From Chrysomallon squamiferum (Eukaryota > Mollusca > Gastropoda > Neomphalida > Peltospiridae), in assembly GCA_012295275.1 (NCBI GenBank), contig CM022672.1, forward strand, positions 14,430,495 to 14,465,494: a stretch of DNA of 35,000 bases, in the 5' to 3' direction. How positions within the stretch are numbered: the first letter of the stretch is position 1; each line of letters starts with the position of its first letter. Shown one piece after another: positions 23,354-34,035 of the stretch. Both the position numbers and the translations under genes were made by a program. The notes beneath the pieces were generated by a model. That model was not told the DNA's origin. It was given only the letters and a program-made list of their open reading frames with translations, and did no database searches.

Positions 23354-24464
23354 GGATGAATACTTTACGAATTTTCTTGAAAAAAAAAATACACGTATTT
23401 AAAAATAAATACTGATAATGATTTTAAAAAAAACCTTCTTTTACTTTTATACCGCTGTAAATAATAAGAGATTGCAATGTTTTTGATATATTATTAATAT
23501 ATTTGCACTGATATATTTAGTTTATATACAAAGAACATCGATAATCGAAGCAAAGCGAAATATGAATTGTAGTTTGGGTTTATTTTGAAAAACAACGATG
23601 TTAAAATAGCATATTTTTGAAATAATAGTTTGTTAATGAAATTAAATAAAGAAGTTAAGTTCATCAGAGTAATAGGATAAAATAAACATTATTCAGTTTT
23701 TATTGTTATGAGGTAACAGAAAGAAAAAGAAAAGGAAAAAAAAAATTAAACAAAAGAAGAACATATTTATTTTTTGATAGTATAATTTTTATGTTGTCTG
23801 TTTGTATAAAAGTGTTTATTTAAATAAATAAATAGATAGTTAAACACATAGACAGTTAAAACGATAGATACAGACAGACAAAAAAAAAATAAAAATAAAT
23901 AACTGTAAACAGAAATTATTAATATATTTTAAAGATAAGATAAATGATTAAATAAAAATTAAAAAAATTAACAATATTAATTTTTTAGATCATGGTAGAA
24001 AATATTAAAAACAAAATAAATAATAAAATAAATATATTATTGCGCTAATGATTTTCACATACCCATTTCAAATTTTTTTCATATTTATTAATTGCATTTT
24101 TTGTATTGTTATTATTGTTTGAACTGTCTGTATTTACCAAATGTAAAAGTAAATAAATAAATAAATATATATATATAAAATAACATACATAAACACCTAA
24201 ATACGTAAGTAAAATAAAATATAACTCATTTAAATATGTTTCAATCAATAACTGAAAAATAATGTATATGAAATATAGTAATTAAAATATTTTATATGAA
24301 GCTAATATTTATTTATTTATTTATTTATTTATTTATAAGCAGTTACTGGCAGGCGCATATATTCATATTTCTGTAAATAAATATTATAGGTTATAAATTA
24401 TATAAAAATTAATAACCGGATATTCAAATTGATTTTATTATTTAATATATAGCAGTTGTAGAAA

Positions 24465-24487
24465 ACAATAACAACAACAACAACAAC

Positions 24488-24517
<30 letters not shown>
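24465..24517. repeat. (AAC)n and (AAT)n
   Basis: Two adjacent trinucleotide arrays in Tlx intron 1. A short (TTTA)n run lies at 24307-24336. Confidence 0.94.
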
Positions 24518-24518
<1 letters not shown>

Positions 24519-24760
24519 GAAAGAATAAAAAGTAGTTAAGTAGCAATATTTATTTAAATACGACAATTTAAACTGAAGATAAGTTTAAGAAAAGAAACAA
24601 GAAACATTTTTGAAAATCCTACGATAGAAAGAAAAAAGAGAGGAAGAAAGAAAGAATTAAAGAAAATCACCAGCAAAGGTATAATAACATAAACATTATC
24701 TTTTTTAAACACTTCAAAATCCGTCAGTATTAAAATTAATGAATCTTTACAATGATTTAC

Positions 24761-25172
24761 CTCCAAATCTGTCTCTTCTTATGTCTAACCAAGGCACAGC
24801 GTAACTCGTCCATACCGGGACAACAGGATGTGGTCGATGCATGGGGACGCGAATGACCCCGGGTCCTTCTGTCCCACCGAATAACGGCAAGCAAGTGACG
24901 GGTCCCACGGGGAGTGGATTGGTATCGTGGAAACGTCCATAACTCGAAGTATAGTCGTAGAGCGAGCTGGAAGAGTTCTGTTCGAGCGACAGAGAAGTTT
25001 TTAAAAAATCACCGTTTCTAGAATTACCGTCCCGCTTCTCTCCGAGAATTTTCTTAATACTAAAAGACAGTTCAGTTCTGGACTCTTTCGAACATTCCGT
25101 GTCCCCTTCCTCAGGCTTTGACGATGGCGTCGTGGATGATGATGATGATGACGATGATGATGACGATGACAT
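24761..25172 (-). CDS. Tlx: Tlx exon 1: N-terminal repressor region
   Basis: The ATG at 25172 is the likely start: an in-frame TGA lies 18-21 bases upstream (25193-25191). Residues 2-13 are twelve serines encoded by a TCA/TCG tract. LSFSIKKIL (35-43) matches the eh1 Groucho-binding motif found near the N-terminus of Tlx proteins. VIRVPMHRPHP and AVPWLDIRRDRF correspond to the vertebrate FPWM-type segment, in which the Trp contacts PBX; here the motif is VPWLD. The exon ends GGAG|GTAAAT in phase 1. The N-terminus is shorter than in vertebrates and lacks their Gly/Ala-rich stretch. Confidence 0.95.
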
Positions 25173-25265
25173 GATTTCAAAAAAAGTTCGTCAAGAAATA
25201 CACGGTTCACCAAACAGCAGTGGATTAATTTAACAAATTTAACATCATCATTGTCGTTTGCTAAC

Positions 25266-25296
<31 letters not shown>

Positions 25297-25370
25297 TTGA
25301 AGAGTTTTATAAAAGTATAGTAAATTTATAGGGTTTTTTTTTTTTTTGTTTTTTTTGTTGGTTGTTGTTT
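25266..25370. repeat. (CTT)n and T-runs in the Tlx 5' flank
   Basis: CTT array (25268-25290) and interrupted T-runs to about 25365. They lie between the probable promoter and the start codon. Confidence 0.9.
25325..25330 (-). promoter_or_regulatory. Tlx: Possible TATA box for Tlx
   Basis: CCTATAAATT on the minus strand about 155 bp before the start codon. It is plausible, but TATA-like words are frequent in this AT-rich DNA. Confidence 0.25.
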
Positions 25371-25489
25371 AATGAATCCTGAAGGCTTGTTTTAATCTAG
25401 AGTGTTAGGGGGTAAACAAAGCGTGTTACTTCGGCTACATTAACTAAACATAACGAGTTGTTAGTGAGATCGCATATACCAAAAAGTCA

Positions 25490-25770
25490 ATTACCAAGAG
25501 AATCATTCACCGACGTAAACACGAAACGTGCGTAAAATCTCGCCCATTTCCGCGGCTCGGTCACTCATTGGCTGCGAGGGGAAGCTTTCCAGCGCACCAA
25601 TCTGTCACAACACCCCGCCCTGTTTCAAGCCCCGGCGGACCTCGCTGTTAACAAACAAATTACTTTTTCGGAGAGTTTTCAAAGACGAAAAGATGTCAGG
25701 CCTTTGACAATCGATGTAAACCGTTTGAAGCGAAAGAAACACGGCGGTTAAGATGTGTGACGATTTTGTG
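25490..25770 (-). promoter_or_regulatory. Tlx: CpG-rich Tlx proximal promoter candidate
   Basis: A GC-rich island 320-600 bp upstream of the Tlx ATG. It carries CCAAT boxes in both orientations (ATTGG near 25567, CCAAT near 25597), a CCCCGCCC GC box near 25614, and CpGs in an otherwise CpG-poor setting. Promoter activity is inferred. Confidence 0.4.
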
Positions 25771-25867
25771 TTGATGCGCACGTCTTGTAATTAAAATGCA
25801 GCAAGAAGTGATGATTTTTGTAATTAGAAAAAAAAAAAATCTTTCATGAATTTCGTTTCTTGCATTT

Positions 25868-26115
25868 TTATTATTATTATTTTTTTTTTATCTGCAGTTG
25901 TTGTTTGCTTTTGTGGGGTTTTTTTTTTTTTTTTTTTTCAATTATTGCTAAGATTGCGCAATACAGGTTCGCGCATTTTAAAAATTATTTTGTCATCATC
26001 ATAATCATTACCTTCTTCTTGTTCTTGTTCTTCTTCTTATTATTATTATTAGTAGTAGTTTAATTACTACTACTACTACTAAAATTATTATTATTATTAT
26101 TATTATTATTATTGT
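25868..26115. repeat. ATT arrays, T-run and CTT/ACT compound
   Basis: Short ATT, T-run (25919-25938), CTT, then ATT/AGT/ACT units with pure ATT at about 26083-26113. Confidence 0.93.
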
Positions 26116-26245
26116 TACTGTTGTTGTTATCATGTTTGGAAAAAACCTTACTTCGTGCACATATAATTTTACAATGAAATATAATATTATTTACATTCTC
26201 AACTCAACCTGCACGCCTTCTCCACACCTTCACAAATACTATAAG

Positions 26246-26324
26246 TATCCGTTAAAAGAAATGGCAGATATGTCTAAAAATGCATTTGTTTTTCGACATT
26301 CATTGCTTTAACCAAACAAAAACC
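26246..26324 (+). repeat. Dispersed repeat copy A (about 80 bp)
   Basis: Aligns with 27961-28041 over the whole length at roughly 80% identity. Shared words include TATCCG, TTTTCGAC and AAACAAAAACC. Most differences are at CpG positions, where this copy has TpG or CpA. Confidence 0.7.
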
Positions 26325-26681
26325 GACTCTTGTATATTTTCATGTACGCTGTTAACTATATATAGATTTATAGGTTACCATTAATGTAAAACACGATAAA
26401 TTATTTTGCTTCTCAAAAAAAATAAAAAAATAAAAAAAAAATAAAAAAATGTATTAACATGATATACATAATCTCGTTTTCTTTTTGTACATAATTATAT
26501 CACTGATATACATATTGTATATTTTTACATTTCTGTTTAATTTCAACGTTTCTGCATGTATTATTTTAGTATGTGAATGTGCGTGCGTGTGTATGCGTGC
26601 GTGTATGTGTGTCAAATATTACACAAAGAAAAAAATAAAGCTCAACATTCTACAACAGCTTAATAAATCGGGTTGATACGA

Positions 26682-26717
26682 ACACGCACACGCACACGCA
26701 CACGCACACGCACACGC
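26682..26717. repeat. Hexanucleotide (ACACGC)n
   Basis: Six consecutive copies of a CpG-containing hexamer. Confidence 0.95.
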
Positions 26718-26739
26718 TCACACGATCACGCACGCACCC

Positions 26740-27150
26740 ACAGAGCGCTGGAATCAGTATTCCGCTCGGGTCAGTCGCTCTTATCGGCGGAACTCAACGT
26801 TCATTTATCATCTCGTCAGCTATAAAGACAAGCAGAGAAATATTTACATCTCCGCCCGCGTGTCAACACTCGCCGTAAACAGTTTACGTTCGGCCCGTCA
26901 CACGCGCGCTACTCAAAACCTCGTTAATTACACGTGTTTCGTCACACCAGTCGAGACGAGATACACATCGAAAACACCACTCCGCACGTTCTCTCTCTCT
27001 CTCTCAAACCCGAAAAGATGGCGCTTGTTAAACACTTCCGCCTCAGACATCGGCGGGAACGAAGTGTTTGCGAAATGGCGGTCGGACAGATCCTTTTTAG
27101 CTATATCCGAGGTTTAGATCCGCGTCGAGGCCTGTTTTAACAGTTCTGCG
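26740..27150. promoter_or_regulatory. CpG-rich complex island upstream of Tlx
   Basis: About 400 bp with many CpGs and little simple repeat, about 1.6-2 kb upstream of the Tlx ATG. It includes two ATGGCG words on the plus strand (AAAGATGGCGC near 27015, GAAATGGCGG near 27071) resembling YY1 sites, GTTAATTACACGTG and CTTATCGGCGG. The overlapping open frames (26860-27140) look non-coding. Enhancer or alternative promoter, unproven. Confidence 0.3.
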
Positions 27151-27475
27151 ATCGAAAAAAAAAATGCGAAAGGTTGTTACGACATCACTTCAGATGTTAC
27201 GCTGAATGTCTTTTTATAGAGGTCGAATTATGACAGGCATTCATTTAGTTCTTTAATAGAATTATGGTAATCAAACCCACGTCGAGGCAATAAAGTGTTA
27301 ACAGACACTTGCATGGCTTTTGTTTCATACAGATCTGTATTATGTTAGTTGTCAATGATAATAGTTTTAACAATAACCAAATAAACGTTTAAGAATAAAG
27401 AATAATAATTTTTTTTTTTTTTTTTTTTAAATCTTCAGATGTTTTGCTTTAATTTTATTTATAATTTGAATGAAA

Positions 27476-27657
27476 CAACAGTAACAGTACTACTACTGCT
27501 ACTACCATTGCCAATATTACTACTACTATTATCACTATTAGTTCGCTTTTACTACTATTAAAATTACTAATATCGCTACTATTATTATTAATACTACCAC
27601 TACTACTACTGCTATTATTAGCGTTACAACAACTACTACTATCAATAACAATAACAA

Positions 27658-27689
<32 letters not shown>

Positions 27690-27705
27690 ATAATAATAAT
27701 AATGA
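27476..27705. repeat. ACT trinucleotide array
   Basis: Degenerate ACT/ATT units, pure (ACT)n near 27658-27690 and then (AAT)n. A T-run lies at 27410-27428. Confidence 0.95.
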
Positions 27706-27839
27706 TTTTTTTCTAAATAAAGTTCGTTCGTAGAGATGCTATATTAGCTAGAGAAAGCTTTGTTAATTAGAGTACACATGGTATAGTTTTCTAATTACGT
27801 GTTAAAAAGTCACGTACTAAAATCGAGTCAGGCAATCGT

Positions 27840-28180
27840 TTTAATACCCACTAAATTTACACCCAGGCAAACGATCTCACTAGCTACCATTCTTCACGCT
27901 CATGTTTAATCTCCGCATCACGAAACAAGCAAGCTTATCTCGAAGTGTACATGTTTAACTTATCCGCTAAAAGACACGGCAGATACGTCTCACAAAAATA
28001 CATTCGTTTTCGACGTTTATTGCCTTAACGAAACAAAAACCAATTGGTTTCCGTACAGCTAATTGCGTTCCGCAGTGCTGACGCATGGCGTATTTTAAAG
28101 AATGACAATATATAATCTTTTTTCTTCGCCTCTCTCGTTCGGCTCTTTATTCCTGGGACCCCAGCTGCAGTGATCAAACG
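27840..28180. promoter_or_regulatory. Complex island containing repeat copy B
   Basis: Non-repetitive sequence with CpGs. Copy B of the dispersed 80-bp element (27961-28041) lies inside it and keeps its CpGs. It is followed by AACCAATTGG and AGCTAATTGCG, homeodomain-like words. The minus-strand frame here (28025-28321) has no recognisable domain. Confidence 0.25.
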
Positions 28181-28539
28181 AACGGACGAATAGACGGAGA
28201 CAGTAAGTGAATTAGTAACACAGACAGAGAGGTCTGAACGGTACGCAGACGTCTTCAAGACAGACAGACAGACAGACGTGTAAAGACAGTTAACAAATAA
28301 ATAAAAAACCAGCAACCACAACGTTGGATGGATGATAGTCTGTAAAACGGTTAACAGTAAAACGTTTTGGTCAAGAGAATAAAGAACATTTAAAACATGA
28401 TCTAGAGTGAAGAAAATGACGAGTAGGCTCCTGTTAGTATTTATTAGTGTGATCCTGATTCCATCGTCATCTTATACATACACAAAAACCAGCCTGCATA
28501 ATTTATACATTCAGCCACTTGTATATGTACAGCTACATA

Positions 28540-28995
28540 TATGTGTGTGAGTGTGTGTCTGTTTGTGTGTGTGTGTGTGTGTGTATGTGTAAATAAACAA
28601 ATAAGTATATATATATATATACATATACAAACATACCCATACACGTAAGCACATATGCATAAACACACACAGATACATCATATATACATTTATACATACA
28701 TACATACACACACACGTACACACACATACACATAAATACACAAAAACATACATACATACATACACATATACACACATACACACATACATACATATACACA
28801 TACATACAAACACACACACATACATACATACATAGACACAAACATACATACACATACATACACACACAAACACACACACATACATACATACATACAACGC
28901 AACAAAACACCAACTCTCTCTACCTTTGCCACAACTGACATACATTCATTCATACATACTTACACACACAGAGGGACAGACAGACAGACAACCGT
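28540..28995. repeat. GT/CATA/CACA compound microsatellite
   Basis: About 450 bp of GT, TA, ACAT and CACA imperfect repeats ending in (ACAG)n. All long frames here (Cys/Val/Tyr-rich) are repeat products. Confidence 0.96.
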
Positions 28996-29004
28996 ACGCA
29001 CACG

Positions 29005-29300
29005 TATTATTAATAAACCGGTTCGCCGAGTGCGGTAAAGACAAGTTTTAAATTTTTCATAAACACTCGAGTCTTACGAGAACAGCCGATGATTACTTTG
29101 CACACGTCTCGTCTCCGGCTCAGCCTGGCGGGACTGTGCCCGACTTCGCACCAACACCAATTCCAAATGCGGCCACGGGACGGAAATCTAATTGTCACGT
29201 CGAACCGTTCAAGTTTAATTGCCAGAGGTGTAAGCAATTCATTTCGTCCGCAGACTCACAGCACTTTTATACCCGCAGTCATTAAATTGAATACACACAC
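29005..29300. promoter_or_regulatory. CpG-rich complex island
   Basis: About 300 bp of repeat-free sequence with AATCTAATTGTCACG, TTTAATTGCCAGAGG and CATTAAATTGA (homeodomain-like words) and abrupt microsatellite borders. Two opposing open frames cover it without any recognised domain. Confidence 0.3.
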
Positions 29301-29374
29301 CCATGGTTGCACTTTGGACATTTTCTTCTTCTTTTTTTTTCATTTGGACGCTTCAAGTGATAGCGTTAAATTGC

Positions 29375-29620
29375 TTCACATACGCGTTGACGCCTTCCGC
29401 GCGCGCGACGATATAGTTCTTAGGTCACGTGACGACAGCCCGACACCGAGGCTGTATTAATATTTAAAATGGCAGTCGGTTTGGAGGTATTTCGCTGCCG
29501 CTGACGATGACACGGGAATGGATTGGTTTCCGTGTGAAAGTGCTAATTGTGATGTTGTAGATGGCGCACGGTTTTAAATTTAGAATAAAGACTTGGCCGC
29601 GTTTGTAAGTTATTCATGAC
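29375..29620. promoter_or_regulatory. CpG-rich complex island with E-box
   Basis: Carries GCGCGCGCGAC, a palindromic GGTCACGTGAC E-box (29422-29432) and two ATGGC words. Separated from the previous island by a CTT/T-run. Confidence 0.25.
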
Positions 29621-29675
29621 AAATCTGCTGCCCGTTTGTCGAAGATTGCTTTTAGTTTTGTTTCATGGACGTATG

Positions 29676-29678
<3 letters not shown>

Positions 29679-29714
<36 letters not shown>

Positions 29715-29915
29715 ACATATATGCATGTTTTTAAGTATATATGTATATATGTATGTATGTTTGTATGTATGTGTATGCATTTATATTTCCCTATATATAT
29801 ATATTTTTTTTATATATGTATGTATGTATATGTATGTATATATGTATGTATTTATGTATGTATGTATGTATGTATGTGCGTACATGTGTGGGTACGTGAG
29901 TATGTATACATGTGT
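29679..29915. repeat. (GT)n and GTAT/TATG array
   Basis: GT run 29679-29710, then imperfect TATG units interrupted by (TA)n and a T-run. Confidence 0.96.
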
Positions 29916-29944
29916 ATTGTTTTTTTCAAATCACTCATCACAGG

Positions 29945-30745
29945 TCGCTCGGAAGAACGAAACCCGGCACGCTAGGCGAGGTTCGGTGGCCGAGCCGAGT
30001 ATTGGCAGACTGATAGCGATCGTGCGGTTTTATCAACGAATAACTGAAAAATCGAAAACTGACAATACACGGCGTGTTGAGATTTTGCTGTTGTGCAGTC
30101 TCGCAGCGATAAAAAGCAATCGGGAATTAAAGAAATGAAAACTGAAAAATCGCATCCAATTTCTCTGTTTGTTTCTGATGAGCGAGCGAAAACTTACAAG
30201 GTCTTGCAGGATAAACACGTTTTTGTGTGGCGGGATCGTCTCGGAGGGACGCTTTCGTGAAATGTCTATTAAAGAGCAAATTCGCTTAGTCAACAATTGA
30301 TTGTCCTCTAGATAGAGTTACACCTACCTTATCCACAGCGCACCTCCGCAGTGGTCTCCCTTTTCCCCCGCGTGGCTCCGCCAATCAAGAATTTCTCGCG
30401 GAGTTGGTATTACAATTATGCGTCAATGAATTAAGCTAATTGACTTACAACTCCTGGTTCAAAATATGTAAAAACGCGCACGAGATTGGCGCGAAAATTG
30501 ATGCTTAGCGCGCTCCGAGAGAAATTGATATGTCCATGTTTAATAGCTCAATGATGTGTTTCGCGTCCGGAGGGAGCAGCGGGCCACTTCGAGGCTAATA
30601 ACGTAACGGAAGTGAACGCCTGCAGCCGGGGACCGCCCGATGTTTGCCGAAGATCGCAGACAAAGTTTAATCAAACAATCCGAACAAATTGCCATTTTGC
30701 AAGCAAATGAGTGATGGTGATGACATTATAGGAAATCGGTTCTGG
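29945..30745. promoter_or_regulatory. 800-bp complex island, strongest regulatory candidate upstream of Tlx
   Basis: The longest repeat-free, CpG-containing block in the window, 4.8-5.6 kb upstream of the Tlx ATG. At 30422-30444 a 23-bp near-palindrome (GTCAATGAATTAAGCTAATT, then GAC) combines two TAAT-type homeodomain cores. Nearby are CAATTATGCGTCA, CAATCAAG, CACGAGATTGGCGCG and TGATATGTCCATGTTTAA. The region ends abruptly at CTT repeats. No coding frame with known motifs was found. Enhancer function is inference. Confidence 0.4.
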
Positions 30746-30856
30746 CCTCCAGTTAAATAAGAAATGTCTTTTTATCGCTTTTTCGCGCGTGTGTGTATGT
30801 CTTTGTATCGAACATTCGTCAATCATTGTTGGGTATCAGTGACAATCGACATTACT

Positions 30857-30904
30857 CTTCTTCTTTTTTTCTTCTTCTTCTTCTTCTTTTTTTTTTTTTT
30901 TTTG
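30857..30904. repeat. (CTT)n and T-run
   Basis: CTT array ending in a T-run. Confidence 0.93.
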
Positions 30905-31458
30905 CATTTTTTTGCACCACCTTTACTGTTGAAATTAGTTTTTAAACTGATGATTGTGATTGTATGATCGTCATTTTCTTATTGGTTCAAATCGACGAAT
31001 GACTGAATCTACAGGATTCAGCTGTTGTTGTAGTGAAGTAAAACGTTTTTCTATTATTATTATTATTATTTATTTTTTTTTATCTTAAAGTACGTTTTGA
31101 TGTGGGTTTTTTTCTGTTTTTGGACAGCTGTAGTTTGACGTTTAGCTAACGATATCAGGTTCGATAATATATTAAATTTTTTGGAGAACATGAATATAAC
31201 TTTGGTATAATAATTTACGAATGCAGTCTCATTTCTTTTTAATTTTTGATGACAAAACAGTTGTTTTCTGTGAAGATATGTCAGCATATTTCACGACATG
31301 TTTCATATAAATGACATTATAGGAAATGTATTAAAAACAACAACAACAAACAAACAAACAAAAAGAAAACAAATGAAAAAAACAAAACAAAAACAAACAA
31401 AACCCCAGAACAATCAATGTTTTTTCTAAATGGTGTAAGTACATTTTAAGATATACCT

Positions 31459-31473
31459 TCTTCTTCTTCTTCT

Positions 31474-31518
<45 letters not shown>

Positions 31519-31590
31519 CACTGCTACTGCTATTATTATTATTATTATTATTATTGCCATTGTTATCATCATCATCATCATTATTATTAA
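31459..31590. repeat. CTT, ACT, ACC and ATT trinucleotide series
   Basis: Four trinucleotide types follow one another, each apparently derived by single-base change from its neighbour. Confidence 0.95.
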
Positions 31591-31854
31591 TATTAATACT
31601 TATTTCTATTATTCCTTTTTTGTGGGGGTGTTTGTTTGTTTTGACTGTTTACACGAAAAACAGACAAAAGATAAATATCTGGAACGATCAAACAATTGCA
31701 AAATACAAATCTTAAAACACTACACATTAATAAATATATCAGATCCCGATTTTTCCAACAAAAAAAAAATAATAATAAACATATTACTTCTGAAACTCTT
31801 TCTGAAATCAAACGTACAAAAAACCAAAACAAAACACTGACACACACAAAAATT

Positions 31855-31975
31855 GGGCATCTCCCCAGCGAAATGAACGCCACTTTCCCGTTTTCTCATT
31901 GTCTTAATTAGCTTGTAACCAACGTGTGTTAAAACAAATCGTTTCAGTTTAACCACTTCACGTCTTGTATTGTGT
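31855..31975. promoter_or_regulatory. Short complex island with TCTTAATTAGC
   Basis: About 120 bp of repeat-free sequence around CATTGTCTTAATTAGCTTG, which combines SOX-like and homeodomain-like words. Weak candidate. Confidence 0.2.
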
Positions 31976-32039
31976 GGGTTTTTTTTTTTTCTGTGTTTTT
32001 TTTTCTTTTTCTGAGGTTTTCTTTTAAAATGATGAATAT

Positions 32040-32280
32040 ATTATACCACGAGAAACAACACTGACTGAGCGGAAAGCGGTTTCAGGCTTTGATAACACGT
32101 CTCATCGAGTCAGCTGTAAATCGCGTGAAACGAAACAGATTTCTCGCAGAAACGAAGTAACGCTTTGGTAAAAAGACACCGCTGTGCCAGAGCGAGGCCA
32201 GGCCGGAGTTCGCCGGAAAGAAATGCTGTTACTTCCAAGTGATTAGCGATCGGTTCTGTTTCGTTTGATCCGAGAAATTT
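32040..32280. promoter_or_regulatory. CpG-rich complex island
   Basis: About 240 bp of balanced composition between T-rich DNA and an AAT array. Contains GTCAGCTGTAAATCGCG, AAGTGATTAGCGATCGG and CCAGGCCGGAGTTCGCCGG. No coding signal. Confidence 0.28.
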
Positions 32281-32306
32281 TTGTTTATTTAATTTAAATG
32301 TTTAAC

Positions 32307-32339
<33 letters not shown>

Positions 32340-32370
32340 GTAATAATAATAATAATAATAATAGTAATAA
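32307..32370. repeat. (AAT)n microsatellite
   Basis: About 64 bp with two AGT interruptions. Confidence 0.96.
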
Positions 32371-32445
32371 TAAAAGTAAAAATGCGTTCTTAATGTTTTT
32401 TCATAATTAATTTTAATATATTATTTTCAGGTGGTTTTTTTTACT

Positions 32446-32446
<1 letters not shown>

Positions 32447-32523
<77 letters not shown>

Positions 32524-32528
32524 GTCTC

Positions 32529-32562
<34 letters not shown>
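32447..32562. repeat. (TATC)n and (TGTC)n arrays
   Basis: 76 bp of pure TATC followed by about 38 bp of TGTC. Confidence 0.98.
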
Positions 32563-32567
<5 letters not shown>

Positions 32568-32697
32568 TTATCTATCAACATATTTCTTTGCTTTTTTATT
32601 TTTGTTTCAAAGATTTTCTAATTCGTATGAAAATATACATCGTCAATAAACTACGACTCTCTCTCTCTCAAGATGTATTTTTGTTCCTTCAATTATT

Positions 32698-32702
<5 letters not shown>

Positions 32703-32772
<70 letters not shown>
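32703..32772. repeat. (CT)n microsatellite
   Basis: 70 bp of pure CT. Confidence 0.98.
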
Positions 32773-32773
<1 letters not shown>

Positions 32774-32879
32774 GTCTTTCGTTCTTTCTATTCCGTATTG
32801 ATCACATCTCCCAAATTACAAAGAGTGCTTCTCAATTATTCAATTTTTTTTTTATAACCTTTAGTAAAGAGAGTATTAA

Positions 32880-33190
32880 ATTTATGATGGCTCGTTCAAA
32901 TAAACGATTGTAATAACGGTGTATCCGATTTCTCTACTTTGAGTGGCCTGTAATGTGGCCGCCTCGAGCAGTTCGGGGGGGGGGGGTGTTTTGGCTCTGA
33001 GAAAGCGGAGCTGCAGGTTTATTCGTGTTAGGAAAGAGTTAATTGTTCTGGCCAAGAGATAACGGTTATGAAACATCTGTCCCAGTCTCTGTTATAAACC
33101 AGCAGCCTGTTAAAGTTTTCAAGTTGTGCGTTAATTGGTAGGTAAGAGAAAAGATACACAGCGTGTCACGGTTTAAAAGGGTCTGACTGT
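32880..33190. promoter_or_regulatory. Complex island with G-tract, candidate regulatory element
   Basis: About 310 bp of repeat-free sequence carrying a run of 12 G (32975-32986), GAGTTAATTGTTCTGGCC, AGATAACGG, ATAAACGATTGTAATAACGG and GCGTTAATTGG. Homeodomain and GATA-like words are frequent. No credible coding frame. Confidence 0.3.
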
Positions 33191-33517
33191 TGCGATGTTT
33201 GGCGTAGAATTAATTTTAGTTTAATATATATTTCAAAACCAGGACTGACCATTTTGTATGTTTTACTATCATTGTTTTAGTTCAAATTCTGAAACAGTTC
33301 AGAATATTCTTATCTCGATTTAATACAGATATGTCTGCGTCATTGTATTTTTGTAAGATGAATTAAGAAAGGATATTTTCTTTCTTAAATCTCAGTAATA
33401 TGTACAGCGTATAATACCAGTACAATGATCAGAATTTTAAATGAATATAGTACTAGAAATAATAACTAACACATTATAATGTGTCAGATATAAGATTTTA
33501 AATTAATATAATCTTAC

Positions 33518-33632
33518 TTAATACTACTACTACTACTACTACTACTATTACTATTACTACTGCTACTACTACTACTACTATTACTATTACTACTGCTACT
33601 GCTACTACTACTACAACCACTACTACTACAAC
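33518..33632. repeat. ACT trinucleotide array
   Basis: Interrupted ACT units with two similar ATTACTATTACTACTGCTA segments, indicating internal duplication. Confidence 0.95.
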
Positions 33633-33936
33633 TTATTTATTTATACTTTTATTTAATTTTGTATTTTCAGCTGGTGTCACTGCGGTTTGTCGCTGTTTCC
33701 TACCATGGCATATATAAAACTGTATTAAATAATTACAGATAATCTTATTATTATTATTATTAATTTTTTATTTTTATTATTGCTCAAACTTCCTACCGTG
33801 ACAGAAGGATTAAACGTTGAATTAAAACATGTTCAAATCGTTCTCAAACTGATGTAGAATATATTATCATAATAAGAGATGGGTCAATGTTTAACTCGAA
33901 CTAATAGTCAAAATACTGTCGTATACGATAATATAA

Positions 33937-34035
33937 ACAACAACAACAACAACACAAAACAACAACAACAAACAAACAAACAAACAAACAAACAAAAAAC
34001 GAACGAACAAACACACAGACACACAATAAATAAAT
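33937..34035. repeat. AAC and AAAC arrays
   Basis: AAC trinucleotides pass into AAAC tetranucleotides and a short AAAT run. Confidence 0.93.

Larger units (their letters stand above)
22233..24760 (-). other. Tlx: Tlx intron 1
   Basis: GTAAAT...TTTTTCATTTCAG on the minus strand, 2528 bp, extremely AT-rich. It contains the nested inverted repeats at 22504-23063, AATT/ATT and AAAT arrays, and an AAC/AAT array. No exon-like sequence was seen at 23360-24450. Confidence 0.95.
21033..25172 (-). other. Tlx: Gene model: Tlx homeobox transcription factor (three exons, complete CDS)
   Basis: Joining the minus-strand exons 25172-24761, 22232-22016 and 21219-21033 gives 816 nt, i.e. 271 residues and a stop, with matching phases (1, then 2) and GT-AG introns. 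Order of parts: Ser-rich N-terminus, eh1-like LSFSIKKIL (residues about 35-43), AVPWLD motif (about 125-130), [22 protein letters not shown] leading into the homeodomain (about 154-213), and a C-terminal LQNLQPW block. Length and exon layout match vertebrate TLX1/2/3 (about 285-330 residues). Tlx proteins are nuclear DNA-binding regulators of neural and other cell fates and mostly act as repressors through Groucho/TLE. Orthologue of Drosophila C15/clawless. The gene is intact, with no frameshift. Confidence 0.96.

Noticed and set aside
28444-28953. Overlapping Cys/Val/Tyr-rich minus-strand frames up to 144 codons
   Set aside because: They read CATA/CACA microsatellites in all three frames; the composition is entirely set by the repeat.
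28540-28995. Regular spacing of CATA-type repeats as a CRISPR-like array
   Set aside because: There are no distinct unique spacers; it is a degenerate tetranucleotide microsatellite in a eukaryotic genome.
29010-29237. 75-codon minus-strand frame
   Set aside because: No recognisable motif; open on both strands at once, as is common in GC-richer islands.
29616-30138. Plus-strand frames of 119 and 157 codons
   Set aside because: The first two-thirds are GT/GTAT repeat; the remainder has no domain, no splice-site support and lies in a probable regulatory island.
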